Shown one piece after another: positions 38,741-48,753 of a stretch of DNA of 64,000 bases. Positions within the stretch are counted from its first letter, which is position 1. The number at the start of each line of letters is the position of its first letter. The translations under genes and the position numbers were made by a program. The notes below the pieces were generated by a model. The model was not told where the DNA came from, made no database searches, and saw only the letters and a program-made list of their open reading frames with translations. Source of the stretch: Nocardia arthritidis (GTDB lineage: Bacteria; Actinomycetota; Actinomycetes; Mycobacteriales; Mycobacteriaceae). Location: positions 744,001 to 808,000 of the forward strand of contig NZ_CP046172.1 in NCBI RefSeq assembly GCF_011801145.1. Direction: 5' to 3'.

Positions 38741-39127
38741 TCAGTAGTTATGGCAGGCGGCCGCGACCTGGCGCAGCTGCTCGGCGATACCCGCGGCGCG
38801 CGGGTCGTTCTCGGCCTGTGCCGCGGCGTCCGGATTCGCATCGATCGCCTTCTGCAGTTCGGCGCGGCGCTGATCCGGCGGCAGGTTGAACTTCTGCTGG
38901 ATCTCGGCCTTCTGCGCCGGATTGTTGTCGAGCATGTTCGCCAGCAAGGGGGCCTTGGCGTGCAGTGCCTTGTCGACCTGGTCGAACGAACAGGTGGTGT
39001 CGAGCAGCGGCGCGATCATCGAGGTCGGATCGGCGGCGGCGATGCCGGGGCTGAGCAGAACGGTGACCGTGGCGATGCCGCCGGTCGCCAACGCGGCGAG
39101 GGCGGTGCGGCTGCGCAAACGCTTCAT
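38741..39127 (-). CDS. MTB-type hemophore-related secreted protein
   Basis: 128 residues with a Sec signal ending SPGIAAADP. The mature helical domain has a Cys pair, one near the start (LLDTTCSFDQVDKALHA) and one near the C-terminus (QVAAACHNY), and FNLPPDQRRAELQKAIDANP. This fits the hemophore-related family (Rv0203-like), whose founding members bind heme outside the cell. Heme-binding residues cannot be assigned here. ATG 39127 begins MKRLRSRTALAALATGG. It stands upstream of prrA-prrB on the same strand with a 38-nt gap. Confidence 0.82.
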   Translation of the reverse strand: MKRLRSRTALAALATGGIATVTVLLSPGIAAADPTSMIAPLLDTTCSFDQVDKALHAKAPLLANMLDNNPAQKAEIQQKFNLPPDQRRAELQKAIDANPDAAAQAENDPRAAGIAEQLRQVAAACHNY

Positions 39128-39240
39128 GTGGTGCTGCCTCCATGGTGTCGATGGGACGTGGACAAGCGACCTCGACCTTAGGGCGAGGCGCTGGCACAGG
39201 TGTGAACGATTACTGAGGATTCTCTGAGGGACGACCAAAA

Positions 39241-41340
39241 CTATGACGGCACAACCGGATCCGCAATATTCATAGTTTCGTGATCCGCTCCGGGACGGGC
39301 CGCGACGATCTGTTCGGCGAGTGCGGTGAGCACGGCCGGATCCTCGATGGTGGACGGCATCTCGTACGGCTCACCCGCCGTGATCAGCCGGATGGTCTTG
39401 CGCAGGATCTTGCCGGATCTGGTCTTCGGCAGCGCGGGAACCACCACCACGTCGTACAGGGTGGCGATCGCGCCGATCTGTTCGCGCACCCGGGTGATCA
39501 GCTCCGTGCGCAGCAGCGCCGGATCGATCTCGACACCCGACTTGAGTACCACGTAGGCCAGTGGCCGATGTCCCTTGAGCTCATCCGGCAGACCGATCAC
39601 CGCGCATTCGGCGACCGCGGGATGTCCGGCGATGGCGGCCTCGATACTGCCCGCCGAGAGCCGGTGCCCCGCCATATTGATGACATCGTCGCTGCGCCCG
39701 AGGACATAGAGGTAGCCGTCCTCGTCGAAATAGCCGGAGTCGCCGGTGAGGTAGTGGCCGGGATAGGTGGTGAGATAGGAGCGCTCGTAGCGGGCGTCGT
39801 CGTGCCAGAGCCCGCTCAGCGTGCCGGGCGGCAGCGGCAGCCCGATGACGATATTGCCCTCGGTGCCCGGCGCGACCGGATTGCCCTCGGAGTCGAGCAC
39901 CCGGATCCGATAGCCGGGAACCGGCACCGAAGCCGATCCGGCCTTGATCGGAAGTTGTTGCAGCCCAAGCGGATTGGCGCAGATCGGCCAGCCGGTCTCG
40001 GTCTGCCACCAATGGTCGACGACGGGGCAGTCGGGCCGGTCGGCGAGCAGTGTGTGCACCGCCCACTCGTAGGTGGCCGGGTCGAGCCGCTCGCCCGCGC
40101 AGAACAGTGCGCGCAGCGAGGACAGGTCGTAGTCCGCGGCGAGTGCCGCGTCCGGATCCGCCTTGCGGATGGCGCGCAGCGCGGTCGGGGCGGTGAACAC
40201 TGCGCGAACCTTGTGGTCCTGAATCACCCGCCAGTACACGCCCGCATCCGGCGTGCCGACCGGTTTGCCCTCGTAGAGCACCGTTGTCGCGCCGACGAGC
40301 AGCGGCGCGTAGACGATATAGGAGTGCCCGACCACCCAACCGACATCGGAGGCGGTCCACATGACATCGCCGGGGCCGACGTCGTAGATATTGCGCATGG
40401 ACCAGGTGAGGGCAACCGCGTGTCCGCCGTTGTCCCGCACCACCCCCTTCGGCTTACCGGTGGTGCCGGAGGTGTAGAGGATATAGAGCGGATCTGTCGC
40501 ATCCATCGGAACCGGATCGACCGGTTCGGCGTCGCGAACGGCGTCCGCCCAGTCCAGCCACTGCGCGACGACGGTCTGCGCGGAGCTCGGCAGCGATTCG
40601 GTCGCCGGTTGTGGCGCGGCGAAATGAATGGTCTCGAACAGCGGCTTTCCGTCGACGACGACATCGCGCTGCTTGACGATCACCTGCCGCGGCGCGGTGG
40701 TCTGGGCGATATCCAAGGCCTGCAAGACAATTGGCGGGTATTGAATCGGCCCGCTCGGCTCGATGCCGCCCGAGGCGGTGATGATGAGCACAGGTTCGGC
40801 GTCGTCGATGCGGGCCGCGAGCTCGGGCGCGGCGAACCCGCCGAACACCACCGAATGCACCGCGCCGATGCGCGCGCAGGCCAGCATGGCGATCACCGCT
40901 TCGGGAATCATCGGCAGGTAGATGATCACGCGGTCGCCCTTGCCGACTCCCAGCCGGACCATCGCACCGGCGAACCTGGCAACCTCGGCAAGCAACTCGG
41001 CGTAGGTGAAAACGCCTCTGGTGCCGGTCATAGCGGAGTCATATATTAAGGCGGGCTGATTCGGTCGGCCCTCCTCTCCGGCAGCTGGGCTTCCGAACAC
41101 ATGCCGGTCGAGGGCGTTGAAGGAGGTGTTGAGGCGAGCATCGGGGAACCATCTCGCCACCGGACGTGCGGTGGCATCGACTATTTGAGTGGGTGGCACG
41201 TCCCAATCGATTGCCTCGGCCGCGCCGGACCAGAACTCCGCGGGATCGACCAGGCTGGTCTGATAGACCGGCCGGTACTCGCGCTTCGTGTGCCCACCCG
41301 TCGCTCGGTCACCACCCCCCACCGAATCGCTTGTATTCAA
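39241..41340 (-). CDS. prpE: Propionyl-CoA synthetase-type acyl-CoA ligase
   Basis: 699 residues of the ANL superfamily. It adenylates a short-chain acid with ATP and transfers it to CoA. The P-loop-like motif reads YTSGTTGKPKGVVRDNGGH; the VxRDxGG variant is typical of PrpE rather than acetyl-CoA synthetase. Others: WWQTETGWPI, GYLYVLGRSDDVINMAGHRL (hinge Asp) and PKTRSGKILRK, whose Lys is the usual acetylation-regulated residue. It probably feeds propionyl-CoA to the methylcitrate route or lipid synthesis. GTG or TTG starts inside are unlikely; ATG 41340 gives MNTSDSVGGG. It is divergent from the conservon across a 317-nt gap. Confidence 0.9.
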   Translation of the reverse strand: MNTSDSVGGGDRATGGHTKREYRPVYQTSLVDPAEFWSGAAEAIDWDVPPTQIVDATARPVARWFPDARLNTSFNALDRHVFGSPAAGEEGRPNQPALIYDSAMTGTRGVFTYAELLAEVARFAGAMVRLGVGKGDRVIIYLPMIPEAVIAMLACARIGAVHSVVFGGFAAPELAARIDDAEPVLIITASGGIEPSGPIQYPPIVLQALDIAQTTAPRQVIVKQRDVVVDGKPLFETIHFAAPQPATESLPSSAQTVVAQWLDWADAVRDAEPVDPVPMDATDPLYILYTSGTTGKPKGVVRDNGGHAVALTWSMRNIYDVGPGDVMWTASDVGWVVGHSYIVYAPLLVGATTVLYEGKPVGTPDAGVYWRVIQDHKVRAVFTAPTALRAIRKADPDAALAADYDLSSLRALFCAGERLDPATYEWAVHTLLADRPDCPVVDHWWQTETGWPICANPLGLQQLPIKAGSASVPVPGYRIRVLDSEGNPVAPGTEGNIVIGLPLPPGTLSGLWHDDARYERSYLTTYPGHYLTGDSGYFDEDGYLYVLGRSDDVINMAGHRLSAGSIEAAIAGHPAVAECAVIGLPDELKGHRPLAYVVLKSGVEIDPALLRTELITRVREQIGAIATLYDVVVVPALPKTRSGKILRKTIRLITAGEPYEMPSTIEDPAVLTALAEQIVAARPGADHETMNIADPVVPS

Positions 41341-41657
41341 ACCGGTGACTCCCTAGCCTCGCTCGATGCCCGCCTCGATAGATCAGCATGATTGTGGCAG
41401 ACTTCACGCGACGCCCGGGCGGGTGTCGCGACCTTTGGTTTTGCCTGGAAGGGGCAGGTCAAGGGGGGCAAGCTTACTCGAAGTCACCCAAGAAGTTATT
41501 GATCCGTTAGAATCTGATGTCACTTATTTCGGCCGTCGTAGACGCAATTTCTCGGCCTGCAGCAGTTCTCGGCCAGCTCCGTCTGTCGAGCCAGCATGCG
41601 ATTGTGGAGGTTCGCTGATGGCGCGTGGTTGGGGCCAGTTTGGAAAGTGAGTGGGAG
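41341..41657. other. Divergent intergenic region, prpE and conservon
   Basis: 317 nt separate the divergent starts and hold the promoters of both units. I see no clear hairpin or operator. A plus-strand frame (41366-41650) has no ribosome site and resembles no known protein. GC is slightly lower just upstream of the kinase gene. Confidence 0.5.
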
Positions 41658-44600
41658 ATGCGTGACGCCGCTAGGTCCGGCAGAAGGCGCTGGGCGCTCG
41701 GCAACTGGGACCTGCGCTGGAAGGTGACGGCGGTCCTGGCCGTACCTCTGGCGGTCGCGGTGGGGCTTGGGGTTTCCAGGATTTCGACCGAGTTCGCCGA
41801 CTCGAGCCGGTTGGCGGATGCCTCGGACACCGTCGCTGCGATTCCGGTGGTGACGGCGCTCAGCGGCAACATGGGTGTTGTCGCCGGTTCGCAGATGATC
41901 GCGATCGGTCCGAACTCCGTTGTGACCGACCAGAACCTGGCGGATCTGGACAAGGCGATCGGTGCGGCGGAGAAGGTCTCCGACAAGTTGAATGGTGTGC
42001 CCGGTGGGGCCCGTGCCGCGCTGGAGGAGATGCTCACCTCGGCGAGAGCGGTTAGAACGCAGGGTAAATTGCCCTCGACACAGCCGCAGGCCGATGTAGT
42101 CGCGCTGATCGACAAGGTGCGCAGCGACAGCGTGCGCGTCGTGGAAAACGTTGTCGGACAGGTCAGCGACGCGGCCGTCGACGAGGCGAAGCTGCGCCTG
42201 GTAGACGCGCTCAATACCCGCTCGACCCTGACCAACGAGCTCGCCGCGTTCCCGGACTATCTGCGCAACCCGAAGGGCGGCCTGCCGGGCTTCCTCACCG
42301 CGGCCAATACCGAGCGCACGCTGCTCAATGTGCTCGCGCACCGGTTCGATGCCACCGATACGTCCATCGCCGACCTGCGGGTCGGTATCGATACGCGGGT
42401 GTCGTTGGCGAGCGGTCCGGATGCGCTCGCCGGCCAGCCCCCGGTCGGTGATCTGAAGAATTCGCTCATCACCAGCCTCGCGGTGTACGAGAAGATCATC
42501 GGCAAGGCCACCAAGGATATTGACGCCGGGATGAATTCGCTGGTGTCGACGGCCCAGCGGGATGCGTGGACGTACACCGCGGTCGTCGTCGTCACCATTC
42601 TGGCCGCGCTCATGCTCGCCGTCTTCGTCGCGCGATCGATGATCGTGCCGCTGCACCGGCTGCGGCTGGCCGCCCTGCGGGTGGCCGAAAGCGATCTGCC
42701 GCACGAGGTCGCGCAGTTGCGCAACGGCGCCGCGCCGGAGGATGTGCCGCTGGAACCGATGCCGGTGCGCAGCTCCGAGGAGATCGGCCAGCTGGCCCGC
42801 GCCGTCGACGATATCCACGGGCAGGCACTACGTTTGGCGAGCGACCAGGCGCAGATGCGTTCCCAGGTGAACGATATGTTCGAAACCCTGGCCCGTCGCT
42901 CCAAGTCGCTCGTCGACCACCAGCTCAGCCTCATCGAGGCGATGGAGTACGACGAGAAAGACCCCCGTCTGCTGGAAAACCTGTTCCGGCTGGACCATCT
43001 CGCCGCCCGCATGCGCCGCAACGGCGACAACCTGCTCATCCTCGCGGGTACCCGGCAGCGCCGCGCCAAGTCCGCCCCCGTCGAAATCGCCGATGTGCTG
43101 CGCGCCGCGATTTCCGAGGTCGAGGACTACGAGCGGGTGAAACTCGGTGCGACGCCGCGCGGTTCGCTGGTCGAACCGGCCGCATCCGATATGGCGCACC
43201 TGTTCGCCGAGCTGCTGGACAACGCGCTGCGCGCCTCGCCGCCGGAGACCGACGTCAAATTCACCTTCGCCCAGGCACACGACCAGGGCATGTTGATCGA
43301 GGTGGCCGACCGCGGCATCGGTATGCCGCCCTCGGAGATGAACGAGATCAACCACCGGCTGGAACAGACCGCGGAGCCAGGGCCGGATACCGCCCGGCAC
43401 ATGGGTCTTTTCGTGGTCGGCCGGTTGGCCGAGCGGCACGGGCTCACCGTGCGGCTGCGGGCGACCTTCGACACTGCCCGCGACCCTGGCGTCACAGTGA
43501 CGGTTCACGTGCCTGCCAACCTCATCGTCGCAGGTAAGGGCGGGCCGGTCATCCAACCGACCCAGGCCAATCCGAATATGCCGCAGCGTCCGGCCCTCCC
43601 CGGGTCGCAGCGTCCGGCCCTCCCGGCGCCGAGCACCATGCAGACGCGGGCGATCACCCGCACGCCGGGCGGCAACGTCATGGTCACCGTCGATCCCGGT
43701 GTGAGCGGTCCGGTCCCCACCAGCGGTCCGGTCCCCACCAGTGGTCCGGTGCCGACCAGCGGTCCGGTTCCGGTGGGTGGACTGCCGCAGCGGCAACCGG
43801 GTTCGTCGATGGCCGCCGGTCTGCGTAGCGACGCGGTCCCCACCCTGCGCCCGGCACCCGGTCAGGACCAGGCGCCGCCCAATGTGCCGCAGCGCGGCAA
43901 ACTGGCCGCGGCGAATCTGCCCAAACGCAACCTCAATGCGGGCGGTCCGCCGCGCTCGTTGAGTGGGCAGCCGATGAATACGCCGCCGCCGGGAGGTCAA
44001 CCGCCGAGCGGCCAAGAGCCGACCATCCTCGGTGGCGGGATACCGCCGCGCGACCCGAACTCCGGCGACCTGCCGCAGCGGCAGCCGGGCGCCAACGGTG
44101 TGCCCCAGCCGAGCATCAGCGGGTTGCCGCAGCGTGAACCCGGTGCCGGTGGTCTGCCGCAGCGTCAACCGGGCGTGAACGGTGCGCCGCAACGCGATTC
44201 GGTGAACGGTCTGCCGCAGCGTGAGCCCGGTGCGGGCGGTCTGCCGCAGCGTCAACCGGGTGCGAACGGTGCACCGTCCCGTGAGCCGGGCGCCGGCGGT
44301 CTGCCGCAACGCCAGCCGACGGCCAACGACGCACCGCCGCGTGAGCCCGGTGTGCTGCCGCGGCGTGACGCGCTGTCCGGCGATGTGCCACCTGGTGGTC
44401 TGCCGCAGCGTGATCCGGGTTCGAGTGGTTTGCCGCAGCGTGCCAAGCGTGATCCGCTGTCCGGCGACCTCCCGCAGCGTGATGCTCCTGGCGGTTTGCC
44501 GCAGCGTGAGCCTGGTGTCGGTGGTTTGCCGCAGCGTGCCAAGCGTGACCCGCTGTCCGGCGACCTCCCGCAGCGCGAGCCCGGTGATCTGCCGCGGCGC

Positions 44601-45692
44601 GACGCGCTGTCCGGCGATGTGCCACCCGGTGGTTTGCCGCAGCGTGATTCGGGTTCGAGCGGACTTCCGCAGCGTGCCAAGCGTGACGCCCTGTCCGGTG
44701 ATCTGCCGCAGCGGTCGAGTAGTGACCCGCTTTCGGGTGATCTGCCGCAACGTGATTCGGGTCGCCTGCCGCGTCGCGAAGCGCCCGGCGGCTTGCCGCA
44801 GCGCGACGCATTGTCCGGTGATCTGCCGCAGCGGTCGAGTAGTGACCCGCTTTCGGGTGATCTGCCGCAACGTGATTCGGGTCGCCTGCCGCGTCGCGAA
44901 GCCCCCGGCGGCTTGCCGCAGCGCGACGCGTTGTCGGGTGAGTTGCCGCAGCGTGAGCCCGGTGGTTTGCCGCGGCGCGACGCATTGTCCGGTGATCTGC
45001 CGCAGCGGTCGAGCAGCGATCCGCTTTCGGGTGATCTGCCGCAACGTGATTCGGGTCGCCCGCCGCGCCGCGAAGCTCCCGGTGGTCTGCCGCAACGTGA
45101 TCCGGGTTCGAATGGCCTGCCCGCGCGGCACAGCGCATCCGGTCTGCCGCAACGCGATCCGGGCGCGACGAATCTGCCGCAGCACGAGGCGCCCCCCGGC
45201 GTCGCGCTACCTCGGCGGGAGAGCGCGCCGGAGGTGGCGGACGGCGGTGCGGCCCGGGATCCAGGCAAGCACAGCTTCCGGTCGAACCCGCAGAAGACCG
45301 CGTCGTTCTTCCAGACCAGATTGCAGCCCGCCGTCGATACCGGTTCCTCGATGGGTACGCCGATCTTCCAGGAAATGATGTCGGCGTGGTTGTCGGATGA
45401 GAACTCGGACCGGTCCCAGGTGGCCGCCTCCTTCGAATCACCGGGTGATGAAGGGTGGCAGGCGGCTCGCCACGCCGCCGAGGCACAGACCGAAACTCGA
45501 ACGGCGGCCGGGTTGCCGCAACGCAATCCGGGTGGTCGACTCGTACCCGGTGCCGTGAACGGCGCCGCGGATCGGGCACCCCGCCGCGACCCCGAATCGA
45601 TCAGGTCCAGCTTGAGTCGTCACCAGCAGGGCGTCCGGGATGGCCGCGCAATGAGAGCAATGAACCTAACCGGAGATAAAGGAGACCGATGA
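41658..45692 (+). CDS. Conservon sensor kinase (CvnA-like) with LPQR-repeat tail
   Basis: 1344 residues. Short cytoplasmic start, membrane helix (about 22-39), an extracytoplasmic helical domain of about 260 residues, second helix (303-325), HAMP-like linker, an atypical dimerisation region ([19 protein letters not shown]) and an ATPase domain (N box [14 protein letters not shown]1 [11 protein letters not shown]2 [12 protein letters not shown]). From about residue 625 the protein is a low-complexity tail of repeated LPQR, LPRR and GLPQRD-type units, longer than the kinase itself. In streptomycetes CvnA-D form a membrane-associated G-protein-like complex. The stop overlaps the start of the roadblock gene (ATGA). 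ATG 41658 is preferred; GTG 41625 adds 11 residues. Confidence 0.9.
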   Translation: MRDAARSGRRRWALGNWDLRWKVTAVLAVPLAVAVGLGVSRISTEFADSSRLADASDTVAAIPVVTALSGNMGVVAGSQMIAIGPNSVVTDQNLADLDKAIGAAEKVSDKLNGVPGGARAALEEMLTSARAVRTQGKLPSTQPQADVVALIDKVRSDSVRVVENVVGQVSDAAVDEAKLRLVDALNTRSTLTNELAAFPDYLRNPKGGLPGFLTAANTERTLLNVLAHRFDATDTSIADLRVGIDTRVSLASGPDALAGQPPVGDLKNSLITSLAVYEKIIGKATKDIDAGMNSLVSTAQRDAWTYTAVVVVTILAALMLAVFVARSMIVPLHRLRLAALRVAESDLPHEVAQLRNGAAPEDVPLEPMPVRSSEEIGQLARAVDDIHGQALRLASDQAQMRSQVNDMFETLARRSKSLVDHQLSLIEAMEYDEKDPRLLENLFRLDHLAARMRRNGDNLLILAGTRQRRAKSAPVEIADVLRAAISEVEDYERVKLGATPRGSLVEPAASDMAHLFAELLDNALRASPPETDVKFTFAQAHDQGMLIEVADRGIGMPPSEMNEINHRLEQTAEPGPDTARHMGLFVVGRLAERHGLTVRLRATFDTARDPGVTVTVHVPANLIVAGKGGPVIQPTQANPNMPQRPALPGSQRPALPAPSTMQTRAITRTPGGNVMVTVDPGVSGPVPTSGPVPTSGPVPTSGPVPVGGLPQRQPGSSMAAGLRSDAVPTLRPAPGQDQAPPNVPQRGKLAAANLPKRNLNAGGPPRSLSGQPMNTPPPGGQPPSGQEPTILGGGIPPRDPNSGDLPQRQPGANGVPQPSISGLPQREPGAGGLPQRQPGVNGAPQRDSVNGLPQREPGAGGLPQRQPGANGAPSREPGAGGLPQRQPTANDAPPREPGVLPRRDALSGDVPPGGLPQRDPGSSGLPQRAKRDPLSGDLPQRDAPGGLPQREPGVGGLPQRAKRDPLSGDLPQREPGDLPRRDALSGDVPPGGLPQRDSGSSGLPQRAKRDALSGDLPQRSSSDPLSGDLPQRDSGRLPRREAPGGLPQRDALSGDLPQRSSSDPLSGDLPQRDSGRLPRREAPGGLPQRDALSGELPQREPGGLPRRDALSGDLPQRSSSDPLSGDLPQRDSGRPPRREAPGGLPQRDPGSNGLPARHSASGLPQRDPGATNLPQHEAPPGVALPRRESAPEVADGGAARDPGKHSFRSNPQKTASFFQTRLQPAVDTGSSMGTPIFQEMMSAWLSDENSDRSQVAASFESPGDEGWQAARHAAEAQTETRTAAGLPQRNPGGRLVPGAVNGAADRAPRRDPESIRSSLSRHQQGVRDGRAMRAMNLTGDKGDR
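43681..45240 (+). repeat. LPQR-coding repeat tract, kinase tail
   Basis: Dozens of CTGCCGCAGCGT-type units (Leu-Pro-Gln-Arg) are separated by 4-12 codons, with a proximal array of GGTCCGGTCCCCACCA units (GPVPTS) at 43707-43770. Large parts are near-identical to each other, for example 44701-44820 and 44821-44940, two adjacent 120-bp copies with only three or four differences, plus a related third copy from 44995. Confidence 0.9.
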
Positions 45693-46102
45693 ACCCCGAT
45701 CTAGGTGGTACGAATCGTCAGCTGGATTGGCTGGTTTCGAACTTCGCCAACGAGGTTCCTGGCGTAGCCCATGCCGTCCTGGTCTCGGCTGACGGACTAC
45801 TCATGGCCGCGAGCGCACAGCTGCCCGTGGATCGGGCCGAACAGCTGTCCGCGGTGACGGCCGGCCTGGCCAGCCTGTCGGTGGGCGTCTCGAATCTGTT
45901 CGAGGGCGGCACCGTCCTGCAGTCGGTTGTCGAGATGGAGCACGGTTACCTGCTGCTGATGGCGGTGGGTGACGGTTCGTATCTCGCCGTGCTGACCAAC
46001 ACGTCCTGTGATATCGGTCAGGTGGGATACGAAATGGCTTTGTTGGTCGAGCGGGTGGGCCAGACAGTTCAGGCCACGCCACGCGTCACGATGGGTTCCT
46101 GA
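45689..46102 (+). CDS. Roadblock/LC7 domain protein (CvnB-like)
   Basis: 137 residues, a single roadblock/LC7 domain: [50 protein letters not shown] and [20 protein letters not shown]. Roadblock proteins dimerise and act as regulators or scaffolds for small GTPases, here presumably CvnD. ATG 45689 overlaps the kinase stop by 4 nt, with GGAGA upstream. The next gene (DUF742) begins 7 nt after its stop. Confidence 0.93.
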   Translation: MNPDLGGTNRQLDWLVSNFANEVPGVAHAVLVSADGLLMAASAQLPVDRAEQLSAVTAGLASLSVGVSNLFEGGTVLQSVVEMEHGYLLLMAVGDGSYLAVLTNTSCDIGQVGYEMALLVERVGQTVQATPRVTMGS

Positions 46103-46109
46103 TGGTGGG

Positions 46110-46484
46110 ATGGACATAGAAGATCACCGCGTGGGGAGCGCCGAGCCGAGCCTCGTCCGCCCGTACTCGCTGACCGCAGGCCGCACCAGGCCCGCGGTCG
46201 AGCTGGCGTTGGAGGCCCTCGTCGCATCGCATCCGGTCGCCCTGGAGCGGCAGTTCGAACTGACCAACATCGAGACGTCAATCGTGGAGTTGTGCAGAGA
46301 ATCGCCGTCCGTTGCCGAGGTTGCTGCCCGATTGGGTATTCCGATCGGAGTGGCTCGCGTTCTCGTGGCCGACCTGATCGAGGCCGGGCACGTACGCGTT
46401 TCGGCGACTTTGAAAGACGATTCCAGCGACGATGAACGTCGCGAGCTGATCGAAAGGGTTCTCAGTGGACTCCGGCGTATTTGA
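46110..46484 (+). CDS. DUF742 protein (CvnC-like)
   Basis: 124 residues. Begins MDIEDHRVGSAEPSLVRPYS, with the family's LVRPYSLTAGRTRP motif, then a winged-helix-like domain (TSIVELCRESPSVAEVAARL, LGIPIGVARVLVADLIEAGH). DUF742 proteins always accompany the roadblock and GTPase partners; they may act as DNA-binding or adaptor output, which is not established. ATG 46110 is preceded by TGGTGGG. Its end overlaps the GTPase gene by 20 nt. Confidence 0.92.
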   Translation: MDIEDHRVGSAEPSLVRPYSLTAGRTRPAVELALEALVASHPVALERQFELTNIETSIVELCRESPSVAEVAARLGIPIGVARVLVADLIEAGHVRVSATLKDDSSDDERRELIERVLSGLRRI

Positions 46485-47067
46485 TTCGACGGCGCAGGTC
46501 GACACCCGGACCAGCAAGCCTACTTCGGCGAAGATCGTTGTCGCGGGTGGCTTCGGTGTCGGTAAGACCACGTTGGTCGGTGCTGTCTCGGAGATCGTTC
46601 CGCTGCGCACGGAGGCATTGGTGACCAATGCCAGTACCGGCATCGACAATCTGACGGGTATTCCGATGAAGTCGACCACCACCGTGGCGATGGACTTCGG
46701 CCGGATCAGCCTTGCCGACGATCTGGTGCTGTATCTCTTCGGCACGCCGGGGCAGTACCGATTCTGGTTCATGTGGGACGACCTGATCCGCGGCGCCATC
46801 GGCGCGGTGGTGCTGGTCGACACCCGCAGGCTGGAGGACAGCTTCGCCGCCGTCGACTACTTCGAGGCGCGCAACCTACCCTTCTTGGTGGCGCTCAACG
46901 AGTTCGACGACGCGCCCCGGTATCCGATCGAGGACATCCGGCAGGCGCTCGCGGTGCCTGCCGATGTGCCGATCCTGTCGATCGACGCCCGGCGGCGCGA
47001 GCCGGCCAAACAGGCGTTGGTCGCGCTCACCGAGTACGCGCTACGCAAGGTCATGCAGGGATACTGA
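46465..47067 (+). CDS. Small GTPase-like ATP/GTP-binding protein (CvnD-like)
   Basis: 200 residues. The P-loop VAGGFGVGKTTLVGAVSEI (about residues 26-44), a threonine switch region (MKSTTTVAMDFGRI), the DxxG-like LYLFGTPGQYRFWFMWDDL and the guanine-specificity-like segment VALNEFDD mark an MglA/Ras-related fold. With the roadblock partner, it likely forms the switch of the signalling complex. GTG 46465 lies inside the DUF742 gene (20-nt overlap), implying coupled translation. The operon appears to end here; accD3 follows 73 nt on. Confidence 0.93.
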   Translation: MDSGVFDSTAQVDTRTSKPTSAKIVVAGGFGVGKTTLVGAVSEIVPLRTEALVTNASTGIDNLTGIPMKSTTTVAMDFGRISLADDLVLYLFGTPGQYRFWFMWDDLIRGAIGAVVLVDTRRLEDSFAAVDYFEARNLPFLVALNEFDDAPRYPIEDIRQALAVPADVPILSIDARRREPAKQALVALTEYALRKVMQGY

Positions 47068-47140
47068 TTTGCCGGGCCCCGGCGGGCAGGAGCGGAGCGA
47101 ATCGGGCCCGGATGTCGCCGGGCACGGTGAAACCGTTGGT

Positions 47141-48643
47141 GTGCGGCGGGTTTCCGCGATCGAGCTGATCGATCGGTTGCTCGACCCTGGATCGTTCGTC
47201 AGCTGGGATCGGCCACCCGTCGCGGTGGCCGCGTCCCCGTGGTACCGAGCGGAGCTGGTTCGGGCCGAGCGGGCGGCGGGTACGGACGAGGCGGTGCGCA
47301 CCGGCGCCGGGTTGCTGCGTGGTCGGCGGGTGGCCGTAATCGCTTGCGAGTTCGGCTTTTTGGCCGGCTCGATCGGGGTCGCCGCGGCGGAGCGGATCGT
47401 GGCCGCGGTCGAGCGCGCGACCGAACTGGGCCTGCCCCTGCTCGCCTCGCCGACCTCGGGTGGCACCAGGATGCAGGAGGGCACGGTTGCTTTCGTGCAG
47501 ATGGTGAAGGTCGCGGGCGCCGTCGCGGCGCACAAAGCGGCCGGGTATCCGTACCTGGTGTATCTGCGCGACCCGACCATGGGCGGGGTGTTCGCGTCCT
47601 GGGGCTCGTTGGGGCATATGACTTTTGCCGAGCCCGGTGCGCTGGTCGGATTCCTCGGGCCGCGGGTGTACGCGGCGCTGTACGGGCGGCCGTTCCCGGA
47701 TGGGGTACAGACCGCCGAAAACCTTTACCGCAGCGGTGTTATCGACGGTGTGGTGCCGATTTCGGTGTACCGCAGGATCGCTCATCGCGCGTTGAGCGTG
47801 ATGAGCGGGGTGCCCGATGCACAGACGGTCGAATCGTCGCCGCACGCAGCGGTATTCGGAGCCACACCGGGTGAGGTATCTGCCTGGGATTCGGTCGCGA
47901 TCTCGCGCCGCCCGAATCGGCCGGGTATCCGTGAGTTGTTACGCCATGTGACGCAACGTGTTCCGTTGAGTGGGACGGGTCAGGGCGAGCTGGACCGGAC
48001 GGTCGTGCATGCCCTCGCCCGGTTCCGCGGTTGGCCGTGCGTGGTATTCGGGCACGACCGGGCGGGGCAGCGCGGCGAGAACACCATGGGACCGGCCGCT
48101 TTGCGGGAGGCCCGCCGCGCCATGGCGCTGGCGGAGGAGCTGCGGCTGCCCCTGGTGTTGGTGATCGATACGGTTGGGGCCGCACTGTCCAAGGAGGCGG
48201 AGGAGCGTGGTCTAGCGCCCGAGATAGCCCGCTGCATAGCCGATTTGGTCATGTTGCGCACGCCCACCGTCTCCGTGCTGCTCGGCCAGGGGACCGGTGG
48301 CGGTGCCCTCGCGCTGCTGCCCGCCGACCGGGTGCTCGCCGCGACGCACGCCTGGCTCGCCCCGCTGCCGCCTGAGGGCGCCAGCGTCATCGTCTATCGA
48401 GACACCACCCATGCGCCCGAACTGGCGGCCGCCCAACGCATTCGGTCAGCTGATCTGCTGGCCGACGGAATAGTCGACCGCATAGTCCCTGAACTCCCGG
48501 ACGCCGCAACCGAACCCACCGACTTCGCAAACCGCATGGTTACCGCGATAGCCGAAGAACTTGCCGCCCTGAGCAATTCCAACGAGGCTGAACTCCTCGC
48601 CCGCCGCGGTGCCCGTTACCGCCGCCTCGGGCTGCCGGGTTGA
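47141..48643 (+). CDS. accD3: Acetyl-CoA carboxylase carboxyltransferase, AccD3 type
   Basis: 500 residues. It has two crotonase-like halves, AccD-like then AccA-like: GRRVAVIACEFGFLAGSIGV, ASPTSGGTRMQEGTVAFVQM and FASWGSLGHMTFAEPGALVG in the first; ENTMGPAALREARRAMALAE, LVLVIDTVGAALSKEAEERG and SVLLGQGTGGGALALLPADR in the second. It transfers the carboxyl group from biotin carrier to an acyl-CoA. No N-terminal zinc finger of the E. coli AccD type is present. I recall it as very similar to Rv0904c AccD3; GTG 47141 matches that start (VRRVSAIELIDRLLDPGSFV), though TTG 47069 is possible. The biotin carboxylase partner is not in the window. Confidence 0.92.
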   Translation: MRRVSAIELIDRLLDPGSFVSWDRPPVAVAASPWYRAELVRAERAAGTDEAVRTGAGLLRGRRVAVIACEFGFLAGSIGVAAAERIVAAVERATELGLPLLASPTSGGTRMQEGTVAFVQMVKVAGAVAAHKAAGYPYLVYLRDPTMGGVFASWGSLGHMTFAEPGALVGFLGPRVYAALYGRPFPDGVQTAENLYRSGVIDGVVPISVYRRIAHRALSVMSGVPDAQTVESSPHAAVFGATPGEVSAWDSVAISRRPNRPGIRELLRHVTQRVPLSGTGQGELDRTVVHALARFRGWPCVVFGHDRAGQRGENTMGPAALREARRAMALAEELRLPLVLVIDTVGAALSKEAEERGLAPEIARCIADLVMLRTPTVSVLLGQGTGGGALALLPADRVLAATHAWLAPLPPEGASVIVYRDTTHAPELAAAQRIRSADLLADGIVDRIVPELPDAATEPTDFANRMVTAIAEELAALSNSNEAELLARRGARYRRLGLPG

Positions 48644-48753
48644 TCAACGGTATCGGTACGCGGGGGATTGCGACGCGTGCGAGGATGTTCGCGCCGTAGC
48701 GGAGGAGCAGTAGCCCCGAAACTATGGGGCGGACTGATGGTGAGCGGGCTGGC

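Noticed and set aside
42828..45185. 785-codon minus-strand frame through the kinase tail
   Set aside because: Made by reading the LPQR repeats backwards (repeated LRQ, TR); antisense to a real gene and without a start site.
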